Source of the DNA: Nilaparvata lugens
Lineage: Eukaryota; Arthropoda; Insecta; Hemiptera; Delphacidae
Length of the DNA stretch: 64,000 nt
NCBI RefSeq assembly: GCF_014356525.2
Contig: NC_052516.1
Location: forward strand, 26,671,796 to 26,735,795
Direction: 5' to 3'
The translations under genes were made by a program, and so were the position numbers. This document shows, in pieces, positions 1 to 11,515 of the stretch; positions within the stretch are counted from its first letter, which is position 1; every line of letters begins with the position of its first letter. The notes beneath the pieces are model-generated. The model saw nothing but the letters and a program-made list of their open reading frames with translations. It was not told where the DNA came from and made no database searches.

Positions 1-417
1 CTTGATTCTTAATTATTTCACACTGTTTAGCAAGAATCTCAGAGTTAGACATTAGTTTATCAAGACAAGACTGAAGCGACGTCTCAAGCTTTGACTGACT
101 ATTGAGGATATCATTTTGAAAATCTAACAACGACTTTTCAGAAATATCTGCTGTGATAGGTTGCTGCGAAGCTGCATAATAATTACTATTACTACTTTTA
201 ACAGGTGAACTGTCAGATTCACTATTTCTTTGTGAACGTAGTTTAAAAAAACAGATCTTACACGACCAAGACGTAGAAAATTAGTAACTAGAGTTCGGTA
301 TCACTCAATTCCTTACTGCCACCCACACATTTACCATGAAAGATTGAATTGCATTGACTGCATATCACTTTGTCTCTAGTTGATCGGTTTATTGCATCCA
401 GCACAGGCACTCAGCAT
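1..417 (-). pseudogene. 5' part of a non-LTR retrotransposon ORF1 with a PHD-like zinc finger, broken
   Basis: Read on the minus strand, an ATG at 417 opens Met-Leu-Ser-Ala-Cys-Ala-Gly-Cys. In shifting frames this is followed by a Cys-x2-Cys, a His-x2-Cys and a Trp-x-Cys-x2-Cys, the layout of a PHD-type finger. From about 281 down to the window edge one frame stays open with no stop. It encodes a Ser/Asn-rich stretch and then a likely coiled coil (KLETSLQSCLDKLMSNSE). PHD fingers followed by a coiled coil are common at the start of ORF1 of insect CR1/Jockey-like LINEs (family knowledge). A TAG after about 13 codons and at least two frameshifts break the finger region, so this copy is dead or a relic. 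The rest of the element lies outside the window. A host PHD gene is less likely because the reading frame is broken. Confidence 0.5.
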
Positions 418-2333
418 TTTGTTAGTCAGAATAATAAATATGCAATAAATAGCTTGTAGACTAATAACACAGACAGTTCAAACAGGATAAAAATCAGAGG
501 CACAGCATGAAAACTCGACTATTCCATCGCACTGATAATAATCACGATAGGATAGCTACAACAAAACGTCTTACTTCTGAGAAAGCTACGGAGCTACTCA
601 CTTCAATACGTTGACTTCAATACGCTAGAGCACAACCTCACAAATGTGAAACGTTCAATCCAGCTGATCGGGTAACAAAACTAAATAAAATATTCTGACC
701 AGGATTGCTGGGTAGCCTAATGAGAATTATGTTTATTACATTTATGTAAATGTTTTATTACAGAAGGTTATGTATGTCGATGTTCCAAAAGGTGAAAGGT
801 TGAGTTGGGAGTTCAGCTTTTTTCTTTCAACTGCTATGCTGGTATTATTAAAAATGTTTTAATAATATTATATTATTGAATTTTGGCAATTTATTAATAA
901 ATTATTAATTTTGCTAATTTTATATTTTCGACACAGATATATCTGATGCAACAAAAACGTTAGCCGGGTATGTGCAGCTATTGGTTAGTTCGCCCCATGA
1001 GCTTGTCAAGCTTGCGCTCTGTTCTTGCTCTGTTCCCGTTCTTTGCGCTCTGCCCTCGCTCCGCCATCACTCCGATCATGAACGTTACGGGAGATGTTAG
1101 CTCTTTTCGCATTCCACTCTTGCTCCCCAGTCGATCATCAGTCGATCTGCTCGAGTGCGTTCGATTGCGAAGCAGAGTGAAAGCACAGAATAGGTACAGA
1201 GTGAGAACTGTCAATATAACGTCTATCAAATCAATGCTTTTTACATGGCGCAAATACTAGACACGTCATGTGACCTTGGGAAGTTCCAATCAGTCCTCTG
1301 ATTGGCTCATGGCAGTGAACGAGATCGATTGATCCGGATCATTAAAGTGATCCGAACCTACCATCAATACTATTACAATGCGGCGCTTCCTAACAAGATG
1401 GCGGATTTTTGCGACAGGGTACCAGCCAAGTTTCCATACTGTATGTATACTGTGGTGAAAGATTGTACGCACCTTTAGGACAGCAACATACCGTACGAAC
1501 AAAAAACGTTGTGTGTGTGCAGGGCTTAAGTCTGTACGCACCTTTACGATTATTTATGGATTGAGAAGAAGTGAAGTACCGTGATTGTTAGAAATTGATT
1601 TGAATTGTTTACCTGTTTATATGAAAGCAGGGTTGGAACAACAGCATTGCATTTTATTGTTTAACGTTTTAAACTTTCCCTTCTTATCTGTAAAAATTTA
1701 TCCAAGCCAACTTCTCCTGTCGGGCTATCTCCAATTGCTCTGACCAATGATTTTCTAAATCGATCTGGATGAAGAAGGAACATGAAAAATATATTACTTA
1801 TTCAATCATTTTAATTTGAATTGAATCAATTATAATTTTGAAAAGTGTTCGAAAACCCTCTCCGACAGCAAGCTGATCTCATTGATCTCCAACCTCATTG
1901 ATCTCATTACTCTAAGATACCTCATTGGACTCCGTTTAAACCTTCCGGTTGGCTCATAGCAGCCCAATTATTGCTGCACAGTTATTGTTTTTGAATTTCA
2001 CAGTTAATACTTCCAGTAGCTGCAGTTGTCTACAATGGTAATCCAAACCACACGGTAATACTATTTTCCAGAAATCAGTTGGAGTTAAGGTTGTTAGTTG
2101 AGAACGTCTTTCAGGCAGCACCCAGTGTTGTACGCGCTAACTAACTAATGAGAGAAGTTCACTGATTGTACAGAGGAAACGCATGCTTTTCGAGCCACTA
2201 GTACTCTATGACGGGAGGGTTATTGACATTCAAAGATCGTTGTCAGAACGGCTCATTTCAGGTGCAATGGAGAATGGAGCGTTGGAACGTTCAACATCGT
2301 GTGTTTGCTGCAGTTTTTAGAAACAATGAATCT
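418..2333. other. intergenic, dispersed repeat fragments
   Basis: AT-rich DNA without a credible gene. 1,317-1,357 holds a short palindrome around GGATCATTAAAGTGATCC, and 1,490-1,535 resembles one end of the palindromic MITE at 17.7 kb (TACGAACAAAAAA followed by TGTGTGTGCAGGGCT). I see nothing else I can name. Confidence 0.4.
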
Positions 2334-2659
2334 GTAGTCACAGTCATTGGGCCCGTTCTGGGAACATGAAATGTGGTAAATTGTCCAATTCACTATTTAT
2401 CTGGTAAAGAGTTCTGCGTCCCATGAGAACAATTTTGACAGATTCTGTACCAGAAACTTGCTCCAGTAACCAAATTCCTGCCCAACAGTCGAAGCCTGGT
2501 GAATTGCAACAGTTCTAATTTAAAGAGCTCTCATTGGTCAATTCAATTTTAGTCTGTTTGCTTCTCTGCGCATGCGCAGGCAAAACAACCTATATCCTGC
2601 TTTCTCCACATCATTTTAGAACCAACTCCAACCAAGATGTCGACTTATGACCAACATCA

Positions 2660-2696
2660 TGTAATTATTATTTAACGAAAATCCCAAATAAATGCT
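2660..2696 (-). repeat. inverted copy of the SINE family 1 tail
   Basis: These 37 bases are the exact reverse complement of the SINE 3' tail at about 2,970-3,006, so the SINE is bracketed by one inverted tail copy and by 40-bp direct repeats. Confidence 0.6.
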
Positions 2697-2751
2697 GCTA
2701 ATTATATATTAATTAGCATTTGAATAAATGCATTCTCTATTTAATTCCATC

Positions 2752-3015
2752 TGTAACTGTTTGGCCGCTGTGGCTTCGTATAAAATGAGCGCTGCTATCC
2801 AGAGATTGTCAGTTTGGTGTAAGGGTAAGCATTCCTGACTAGCAATTGGGAGGTACCGGGTTCGATTCCCGGGCTGGCAACTAATTTTTGGATAGTTCTC
2901 ATCAAATTTCCATCTAGCTGTTAACCCTGTTGTCAATGTCTGCAGTAGCAGAGGTCTTCGGGGTGATTTGCAGCATTTATTTGGGATTTTCGTTAAATAA
3001 TAATTATTATATATT
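2752..3015 (+). repeat. tRNA-derived SINE, family 1
   Basis: 2,806-2,880 has tRNA form. TTGTCAG and CTGGCAA can form a 7-bp acceptor stem with one wobble. An A box (TGGTGTAAGGG, about 2,815) and a perfect B box (GGTTCGATTCC, 2,859-2,869) match the RNA polymerase III internal promoter. The anticodon stem pairs poorly, so this is not a good functional tRNA. A non-tRNA body follows (CATCTAGCTGTTAACCCTG and then TCTTCGGGGTGATTTGCAG). The same body recurs near 11,370, 20,960 and 23,070. Exact 40-bp direct repeats flank the unit (2,712-2,751 and 3,016-3,055). Confidence 0.6.
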
Positions 3016-3544
3016 ATTAGCATTTGAATAAATGCATTCTCTATTTAATTCCATCACCAACATTATGATTTGAATGGATTTAAATGGCACTGATAATAAT
3101 AGAATGTTCCCATTCACAGCATAGCTAACTGAGAACCTAGAAAGTATTCATTGATCTGTTATAGCCAAAATATATGTTATAGAATATTCGCGTGCACTAG
3201 CACCCGCTACTTGATTCGAATTTGTTCTATTGCTTTAAATCATGAAATTGATTCAATAATTTGAATAATCATTATGATAATACACTACAGCGTGCAGTTA
3301 CTCTACAATACTTTTTGGTAGAAATTAATTTCAAAAGTGTGCGCTGAAAACTTGAACTGAAGATCTAAAGTGATGTTTCATGGCAACAACCAGTCACGTG
3401 ATGGAACAATTTACGATTGGAACTGGAACAATTCACTGTTCCCAGAACAGGGGCACCATTTTGGGGGGGGGGTCAGGTAAAGAATGAATCAAGGGGGGCA
3501 GGAATGCAATTGCGGGTCTATATACACGAATCCTTAAGCTGGGT

Positions 3545-4078
3545 TGTTGATATTGTAGAAGGAATTATACTACTGCTGTTTTAAAAAAGTATCAAATCAT
3601 TATGAGATTCTAAAGCTGCGTTTACACCAAAGTTAGTAACAAAATGGTAATAACTTAATCCTTATAGATTCTATTGGAATTTGAAGAATAGCTATTTTCC
3701 AAGTTTAAGCCCAAATAAAAAACTACAAGATATCTCACAACAAATAAAATTACATTAATCTTGTTTAAAATGTTTTTCTCTTTCCAACAATACCCTTGAA
3801 ATTGGAATTTGACCATTATGCTGGGTTTACACCAAAGCTATTAACAAAATGTTAATAACTTAATCCTTATAGATTCTATTAGATTGAACGGAACTTGACA
3901 AACACATATGTTCATCATCTATATGATAAGTTATATTCAATCTAATAGAATCTATAAGGATTAAGTTATTAACATTTTGTTAATAACTTTGGTGTAAACC
4001 CAGTTTTAGATTCTCATAATGATTTGATACTTTTTTAAAACAGCAATATCTTAATTCCTTCTACAATATCAACAATGT
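3545..4078. repeat. nested palindromic repeats
   Basis: The outer arms 3,545-3,617 and 4,006-4,078 are inverted copies (for example TATCAAATCATTATGAGATT and its complement). Between them lies a second palindrome, 3,821-4,003 (183 bp), whose ends are CTGGGTTTACACCAAAG and CTTTGGTGTAAACCCAG and whose arms are about 75 bp. A half-copy of the inner element sits at 3,618-3,680. This looks like one MITE inserted inside another. There are no open frames. Confidence 0.65.
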
Positions 4079-4558
4079 AGCAGAATTGCCTTGGAAGTAT
4101 GGCCAATGAAGTAATGAAGAATAGATTACTAACTACTAATAATATGTATATGTTTGTATTTATACTTTAATCAGATTTGTAGAAAACTAGGAAAAATGAA
4201 GTATTTAATAACATCTTGGAATGTAATATTCATGCGGAAAAACCCAGGACCCTCTATCCTTTGGAAATATTTCATACCCCCCCCCACAATTACTCCTGGT
4301 TTTTGGAATCAACCAGGAGAGAAGTTTTTGAAACTCACCACAGAGAAATGAATGAAAGACGTGCAACTTCAATATACTCACCATCTTTTTTTACAAATGC
4401 AGCGAGATTATCGGAAGTAACTGTTCCATAAATGTCTCCGGTTATGAGTTTGAAAAGATCTGTATAGAAAAAGATCATTGGAATTCAACTATTCCACTGT
4501 AGAACGTCAAAATATTATTCTCTATGATCATGTTACAATGTAAACATTGAAACATCAC

Positions 4559-5758
4559 AATCAATTCAATAAGAAAAAAATAGTCATTTGTATATTTATA
4601 GTGAAAAGTACAACTTTTTCTCCCTGTGGGAAAAAGTTTGAAGCCCAAGGCGAAGCCGAGGGCAACAATTTTCCTGAGGAAGAAAAAGTATTTTTCTACA
4701 ACTGCGCGTAAAAAAAAATTTACATACTCAATTCTCCTCGTAAAACAGCTTATTTCTGAGGAGAATCTACTTTTTCGCTCGCTAACCATCCGCGCATGCG
4801 CAGTAAATTTTCTTTATGCTCGCAAATCATTTGCGCATGCACAGAAAAGTTTCTTTACGCTCGCCAATCAGCTGATGGTAAGCAGCTCGCCAAAAGTTCA
4901 GATCTCAACCTAAAAAGTCGGTAATTGTAACTCCGCCGATATAAGTAATTTAACAGGTTTGGGCAGTTGTAGAAAAGATTTTGTATGTAATTCGCGCGTA
5001 ATGCTTCTTTATCACTCTTGCAAAATGATCACGCTCCTCTTCGCGTCGTGTGATAACTGTTTTGCGGGAGTGATAAAGTCACGCATTACGCTCTTAATAC
5101 ATAAATAGCTGTTTTTGCTTGTAATGTACACAACATTCTTCCTCCATCTACATTTTTTATAGAAACTGCGAACAAAATCATTTTAATAGCTCACATATTG
5201 GTGTCAATGTTTTCTAACAACATAACCTAAAATCTAAAACCTAAAAACCAGTCATCTGATTGGCACTACCGATTGCGCTAAAGTTGTAACAATTATATCA
5301 GCTGGGCAGCTACCTAAAATGGCTGACTCCAGATCATGCGGTTCAGATTTGAATTGCAGATCAAAAATATTTGTTGGCTGGTATTTTGAATAGAATGAAA
5401 TATTTAAAAAAATTGTATAAATTTTCATTGTCTACTAATATTAAGAATATAATATCATACAAACATATATTTCATGAGTTGATGAAATTTCTGGTTGTGG
5501 TATTGAATTCAGTTGACTCAATGACAGACACCTCTATTATGCTTTCTCATCTGAGCTTAGACCTTCTAACCCATTACCATGTAAGTTTTTAAAATAGAGA
5601 TGCTTCCCATGTTATTTAAATGGAGTCACTTTTCCTCCCTAGGGAGTTTTTCTGTTTTTTACTACCGAGTGCAAAAAAGAGACATTTCAGTATTATGTTT
5701 CAGTGAGTAAAGTAAGTACTTTAGACAGTAGGTGGAGGAAAAAATCAATTCAATAAGA
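4559..5758. repeat. composite element bounded by 16-bp direct repeats, arm 1 of a large inverted repeat
   Basis: AATCAATTCAATAAGA occurs at 4,559-4,574 and again at 5,743-5,758, a plausible target-site duplication around about 1.17 kb. The outer part carries a hairpin-forming motif (TTTTTCTCCC ... GAAAAAGT, 4,612-4,690). The part at 4,697-5,105 (ACAACTGCGCGTA ... ATTACGCTC) looks like a separate insertion, also present at 19.99 and 22.07 kb. The remainder (5,107-5,742) is repeated inverted at 7,757-8,386, and a third diverged copy lies at 18.79-19.52 kb. Short ORFs inside are not conserved coding frames. Confidence 0.6.
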
Positions 5759-5759
5759 G

Positions 5760-7380
5760 ATGCCTTTTCGTAATGGGTTTAAAAAAAAACTATACTAAGA
5801 GTAAAGTTCAATTTATGGAATTGTAGTTACTTCTCGATACAGCTTCTCAACTTATCACAATGCAGCTGAGAAAAGTGTCGACATTTGAATTGCTGAACTG
5901 GAATCGGATGTTCCAAACAATATCTGTTCTAACCTATTATAGGACTAGACCACAAAAAGCGTTTTTTCTGGTGAAAACCCAATCAGCCAATAAGGCAAGA
6001 GAAGAGAGCCTGCCAGCTTGTTGAAAATATACTTATTTATTTATCTATCTATTTGTTTATCCATTCATTTATTCATTTATTCGATAGAGCAAACAATACA
6101 ATGGTCAGAATAGGAAAACAGGCCATTGTCCAAAAATTTTTCTTTTTCTAAATTTTGTCTTAAATTGTACAAATATTATGTAGGTTGAGTCCATTCCAAT
6201 TTCTTCATTGTGTGAGTTTATTGATATTGTGAAGAGATTTATGATATTGACATCAAGAACTGTCCTTCCGTATATGATTTTTGTCAACATTACTCTCGTC
6301 CACATTTGCGCTCTTTGCGAACTTGTGACTTTGTCCTTCCACTCTTGTATCCAACATTACTGGCTACTACAAATTTCCTCTACAACTCTGGTTGACAAAA
6401 TGGTTTCTTGAGTGCAGCAGAGGAACTTTGCTCACGTATTTCACATTAAGTTTCTCCTACAGTTACCATTGAATATGAAAAGTGGGTAATGAAATGCATC
6501 AAATGTATATCTGTGTAATTCTATTATTAATAAATAAAATAGAATGTAGTATGTGTGTTTGAATGGCTGTGTGCTGTCAACTGCTGTCATCCACCACAGT
6601 CCACCCCGTCAAGATTCTTATAATGTGCACCACCACACTATACCACTGTTACCAACTAAATTTTGATTTTGCTGCACTGGTGCTCCATATAACCTACTAA
6701 CTATTTTGCATTGCCATGTTGCAAATCTGGAGTGCAGGAAAAATTTTTCCCGCACTAGAGCGGAAAAGTGATTCTTTGTGTTCTGTAATCAGTGCAGCAA
6801 TGGCCACTTTTCAAGGTAACTGTAGGAAAAAATATTATGTTTTGCGTATCAATGAATAAATAGATGAATGAATGAATAAATAAATAAATGAATGAATAAA
6901 TAAATAAATGAATGAATAAATGAATAAATGAATAAATATAGACTATGCTTTTATTCTTCCATGCTTTTGTACTTCAGAGGGAAGCTCGGTTGCTATATAA
7001 TATCCTTGGGTTTATCCCTCATAATCATCACCCAAATTGATCACGCCAATACTGAATACGATTCTCATCAAGAAATTTACAATACCTAAATTATCACAAA
7101 TAATAGTCAGCTTTTATTCAATGACTAGCTTACCCGGCGAACTTCGTACCGCCAAAAAGTCAATTTCTCAATCAATTGGTAGTAATATATGTGCATTCAA
7201 ATTCACTTATTCATATTTTCACATACGAATCACTTGGCAGAAATTAAGGCAAACTTCTAGCCAGTGAGCTACCCTTGTTATTTCAGTAATTATTGAAGTT
7301 ATTGACTCTTTTTTTTTAATAGAGGAGGGAAAAATAAAGCTCATTAGCCTATTTCGATACAATTAAATTCAATTTAAATA
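5760..7380. other. intergenic, AT-rich, with tetranucleotide runs
   Basis: TTTA/TTCA-type runs at 6,033-6,084 are followed by ACAGGCCATTGTCC, which resembles a LINE 3' tail in minus orientation. A second AATG/AATA run lies at 6,852-6,940. ACTAGCTTACCCGGCGAACT at 7,124 resembles an end found on arthropod mobile elements. No gene is recognised. Confidence 0.35.
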
Positions 7381-7383
7381 TTA

Positions 7384-7548
7384 AGGTGCGTACAGATATA
7401 CGCGCCGCGAACATGAGCAATTCACTTTTAATCAGCTGACTATATCTGTATTTTTATAGAAACAGTAAGATACAGGTATAAAAAGCTTGGCATCAGCTGA
7501 TTAAAAGTGAATTGCTCATGTTCACGGCGCGTATATCTGTACGCAACT
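7384..7548. mobile_element. 165-bp palindromic MITE with TTA target duplication (copy 1)
   Basis: Long terminal inverted repeats begin AGGTGCGTACAGATAT and end with the complement. TTA flanks both sides (7,381-7,383 and 7,549-7,551). A second 165-bp copy at 26,237-26,401 has the same TTA flanks. A 3-bp TWA duplication is typical of PIF/Harbinger elements (family knowledge), so a non-autonomous Harbinger-type element is likely. Confidence 0.75.
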
Positions 7549-7756
7549 TTAGATATAGCTGTTTCAAAACCAGCCTTGATTAACGGCGACTTTCAAAAAT
7601 ATCAATTGAAATTCTATCACTTTATAAACTTTCAAATACTATAAATACATGAAGAAACTTATTTTCTCTGTTGAATCGTTGATAAGATTTTTCTTCACAC
7701 ATTGATGTTTCTAAAATCAATAACACTTCCTTTACTCATTTTTCTTTGCATGTATA

Positions 7757-8510
7757 TTATTTTTCCTCCACCTACTGTCTAAAGTACTTACTTTACTCCC
7801 TGAAACATAATACTAAAGTGTCACTTTTTCGCCCTCGGTAGTAAAAAACAGAAAAACTCCCTAGGGAGTAAAAGTGACTCCATTTAAATAACATGGGAAG
7901 CATCTCTATTTTAAAAACTTACATTATAATAGGTTAGAAGGTCTAAGCACAGATGAGAAAGCATAAAGAGGTGTCTGTCATTAAGTCAACTGAATTCAAT
8001 ACCACAACCAGAAATTTGATCAACTCATGAAATATATGTTTGTATGATATTATATCCTTAATATAAGTAGACGATAGAAATTTATACAATTTTAAAAATA
8101 TCTTATTCTATTCAAAATACCAGCCAACAAATATTTTTGATCTGCAATTCAAATCTGAACCGCGTGATCTGGAGTCAGCCATTTTTGGTAAACACCCAGC
8201 TGATTGTTACAACTTTAGCCGATAGATAGCGCAATCGGCAGTGCCAATCAGACGGCCGTTTTTAAAGTTTTAGATTTTAGGTTATGTTGTTAGGAAACAT
8301 TGTCACCAATAAGTAAGTTATTAAAATGATTTTATTTGCTGTTTCTATGAAAAAATGTAGATGGAGGAAAAATGTTGTGTACATCACGAGTGAAAAATAC
8401 TTTTTCTCCCTCAGGAAAATTGTTGCCCTCGGCTTCGCCTCGGGCTTCAAACTTTTCCCTCAGGGAGAAAAAGTCGTACTTTTCACTCTAGATATACAAT
8501 AACTATTTTT
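7757..8510. repeat. arm 2 of the large inverted repeat
   Basis: Reverse-complement copy of 5,107-5,742, plus the hairpin portion of 4,575-4,695, without the 0.4-kb insertion present in arm 1. It starts at the CCTCCACCTACTGTCTAAAG end and finishes at CACTCTAGATATACAA. Confidence 0.65.
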
Positions 8511-9980
8511 CGCAGATCAAACACAGAACATACGGGAAAGAGTTTCTATAGAAGTCCAACCAAAAATATTGTAAAATAATACTTTAATACAATAGAAAAT
8601 TTGTAGCAAAAAAGTTGACTGTGATGGGATATGATCCTGCAACCTGCATCAGTATCAGAAGCTTTATGCACTGGGCTATTCAGGCTTGGAAAAAGTGGGC
8701 TAATTTTTGTGATCTTGAAACATTATCATCTTTTGGCATTATCATTTCATCATTATCATGTTTTGGCAATTCCAAAACATGGGTCTGTGGAATTTATTGA
8801 TAATTATTAATAAATTATTAGTCCCCCTGTAATATTGGGAATATTGGGAGGTTTGTATTGTAGTTTATTTTTGTGCCTTTCTTTCAGGTTGTTGAACTGA
8901 TCAAAATTGAACTAAATTTTTCCAATATGAACTCTAGTGAACCTTGTTTTTGATTGTTAAAGAATTTATTCATGCACAAAGTAAGCACCTAAATTTTGTG
9001 TTGCCATAAAAGATTTGCTAACTTGCTTCTTATCCATCCAAATTATTGTAGTCTTCTAGCATTTCCATAGTACTGGCTTGAATTTCGTGATGAAATTAAT
9101 TCAAACGTATTTAGAAATGTATTTGAACCGTGTGACCCCACGACGTTGTAACCTGAAATTATTAGGCCGGGCGCTCCACGTGTTTTCTTGCAAATAGGAA
9201 AATTTGAGTGGAAGAGCGGCAGTTCTAATCGAGTCGTCACCGCGAGAAGAACTGATGTAGTCATAAAACTTGTCTCGGCCTCTAAACTAGGCTTCGGCCT
9301 ATTTAGAGGGAAAGTATTATTCTTTTTATTTTGTATAAATTGAAAGCATGTAGTTTGAAGAATAGTACCGTAGTTAGAATGTAAGCGTGAGTGATTGTGA
9401 GTGCCGATTTATTTGTTAAATTTTCAATTCCATGGTGAGTGCAAAAAAAATTATTTTATTAAGCTCAAATAGATTAACAACATAAATTGACCGAGGCCCT
9501 GAATTAATTGTAGAGTGAGTTAGCAAATTCTTGTCTAAATATAAAATTGTTATCCAAATATTCATAATTATTGAATTGTTTGAATGCAACAATGAATTAA
9601 TGTCAGTAGCATTTATACAAAATCTTTTATTTTACGTTCCTGGCTCGTGATAAGTTACTTAGTTGCAAAAACAGGTGTTGTTAATAGTGAAGATCTTGGC
9701 ATTTGCATGAACGAATCCATCCAAAGCTCCCAACCTTGGATTCAAATAATTTGAACATTTTAAAAGCAGTTATATATTTTTTCCTTGTTATAAAATTTGG
9801 GGTTAACAAAGTCCCGTCATTACACCCCTATTGAAATTTTTGGTCAGAAACCATCCCCAATATTCACACAACATATCCCCAAAGTTTCATGACGTTCCGT
9901 CAAGTATTTTTCAAATCTATAAGGAAGAAACAAACTAAGAAACAAACACACAAACGACATTCATTTTCAAATATAGAGAA
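8511..9980. other. 3' flank of the minus-strand paralog, no further exon found
   Basis: If the minus-strand gene continued, its fourth exon should lie here. I searched for the complement of the + gene's fourth exon and did not see it. The stretch contains a short hairpin (CCTCTAAACTAGGC and GCCTATTTAGAGG, 9,279-9,309) and a repeat-like end at 9,900-9,960 (AAACAAACACACAAACG). Confidence 0.4.
9279..9309. other. short hairpin
   Basis: CCTCTAAACTAGGC, a TTC loop and GCCTATTTAGAGG form a stem of about 13 bp with little mismatch. Function unknown. It may be part of a dispersed repeat. Confidence 0.4.
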
Positions 9981-10006
9981 GAAAATATAGAGATAAATCA
10001 ACTCAC

Positions 10007-10043
10007 GTTTTGCAGCTTTTGTTTCTTCACTTCTCACTTGTGC
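10007..10043 (-). CDS. minus-strand paralog, third exon
   Basis: On the minus strand TTGTTGCAG precedes this exon and GTGAGT follows it. The 37 nt read AQVRSEETKAAK plus one base, phase 0 to phase 1. The matching exon of the + gene (18,283-18,340) reads VRVKSEAGPEVDDETIAAR plus one base with the same phases. The shared KSE/RSE and T-x-A-A-K/R pattern supports paralogy. The signal peptide probably ends at or near the start of this exon. Confidence 0.7.
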
Positions 10044-10192
10044 CTGCAACAAATTTCCTCTAAAGTTTCAAATTTTCTCAGCGATTTCCCATGAACTTCA
10101 AAACTTCTGATTATAATCAGACTTTGAAGGCCTACAACTCAATCAACATCAGGGGAAGCATGAAAACAAGTTGTCTAGTGTTGAAAACTTAC

Positions 10193-10251
10193 CGGAAGTA
10201 AACCCATGCAAATGAACAGGGAAATAACTGGAAGCAGTTTCATTTTCAAGT
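10193..10251 (-). CDS. minus-strand paralog, start exon with signal peptide
   Basis: The acceptor TTCCAG lies just before 10,251, the ATG is at 10,243-10,241, and the donor GTAAGT follows 10,193. Seventeen codons read MKLLPVISLFICMGLLP, a basic residue followed by a hydrophobic core typical of a secretory signal peptide. The + gene's exon 2 encodes MKLIPLISMVIYIGLLS with the same length, phase and context (ACTTGAA before the ATG). The protein is presumably secreted. Because no later exons were found, this may be a truncated duplicate or its exons may have diverged. Confidence 0.7.
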
Positions 10252-10610
10252 CTGGAAAAAAATCAAAATTATCATTTAGACTAAGCTCGAGCTAATCTCA
10301 AATTAGGCAGTATATTTATTTATTCATTCCATTCCACTATCACAATATCAAATTAATGATTGGCAGAGAATCAACAGGATAAACCAAAAACTGTTTCTCT
10401 CCCTAATTTTGGTAATGTAAAAGCCTCTTGGATTTATCATAAAAATGAACAGTCCAAATATACATTATACTAAAAAATGTTTATCTGGGCTGATCAGAAA
10501 GCTGAAACAAAGAATAATTACATAATATTATTATTAATCAAAAATCCAAATTAAATTATGTAAATCAGCCCAATGACTTCTACTGCAAATATTGACAACA
10601 GGGTAAACAG

Positions 10611-10985
10611 CTATAGTGAGGTCCACGTTATACTGGCAGTGTTTCATTATGGTATTGCTTTGATTAGTGTTTAATATTGCTATCCTTGTCTATCATTCAA
10701 CAAAGCGGGCAGCGCTACCTCTTTCTCACTTTGCTCTGTCACCAGATCGTCTTTTAACAATGTAGAATAGTCCATGATTAATCAACAAAATATTTCATCT
10801 TAATTATGGAAATTCATTATGGAATTACTGCAAAATATAGTTTCTTGCTTAATAAAATATAATTGTTCATTTCGAACAAGAATATTACATCATTAAACCT
10901 GTATCAGCTACCGTCTATTGAAGGAATTGACGACGTTGTTCTCCTATCTTTCTTCACTACCATTATAACGTGGACCTCACTATAG
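10611..10985. mobile_element. 375-bp MITE, CTATAGTGAGG family (copy 1), in the paralog's first intron
   Basis: Perfect terminal inverted repeats of about 22 bp begin CTATAGTGAGGTCCACG. There is no coding capacity. Other copies lie at 14,502-14,722, and end fragments at 53.15-53.23 kb (repeated in the triplication) and at 59,593. Confidence 0.75.
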
Positions 10986-11374
10986 ATGAACATTCATTCG
11001 GTAATAATTGATAATTCATAAGCATTTGAATAAATGCGATCTCGGTAATTTCCATCTGTAGAATAATTACACATGAAAATGCTTCAAATATCCAGTAATA
11101 ACAATATTTGAAGAAGAATGCAATCAATAACGTAAATATATGTAATCTCTCATGAATATTTTGTAGAATATCATGTATTTTCTGAATATTCATAGATAAT
11201 TTTGCTAATTTTTAGATATTTTTTGAAATATCTTTCATTTTTTTATGACATTGATATTATTGTTGAAAGGCTATCTATTTTATCCTGGTTTCATATTTTA
11301 TGAGATCAAGTATTCTGTTTCAAAATCATTCTCTGCTCAACAAAATTATTTTCATTTTACGGATGGAAATTCCC

Positions 11375-11515
11375 GGGCTGACAAATAATTTTTGAATAGT
11401 AGTGCTCAACGAATTTCCATCTAGCTGTTCACCCTGTTGTCAATATTTGCAGTTGTAGAAGTTTTCGGGGTGATTTGCAGCATTTAATTTGATTTTTCGT
11501 TTAATAATAATTATT
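11375..11515 (+). repeat. SINE family 1 body, 5'-truncated copy
   Basis: Begins inside the tRNA-like head (CCCGGGCTGACAAATAATTT) and carries the same body (TTTCCATCTAGCTGTTCACC and TTTTCGGGGTGATTTGCAG). It lies in the intron of the minus-strand paralog. Confidence 0.6.

Larger units (their letters stand above)
2334..3445. repeat. dispersed transposon-like block, related inverted copy at 32.6-33.2 kb
   Basis: The stretch from GGGCCCGTTCTGGGAAC (2,349) through TTGCTTCTCTGCGCATGCGC (to about 2,579) reappears reverse-complemented, with divergence, at 32,935-33,180. The far end, with ATGGAACAATTTACGATTGG near 3,402, matches 32,628-32,690. The middle of this copy is interrupted by a SINE (2,752-3,015). 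The family is unknown and no open transposase is seen. Confidence 0.45.

Noticed and set aside
2806..2880. Functional tRNA gene
   Set aside because: A and B boxes are good, but the anticodon stem does not pair well, and a SINE body with further copies in the window is attached.
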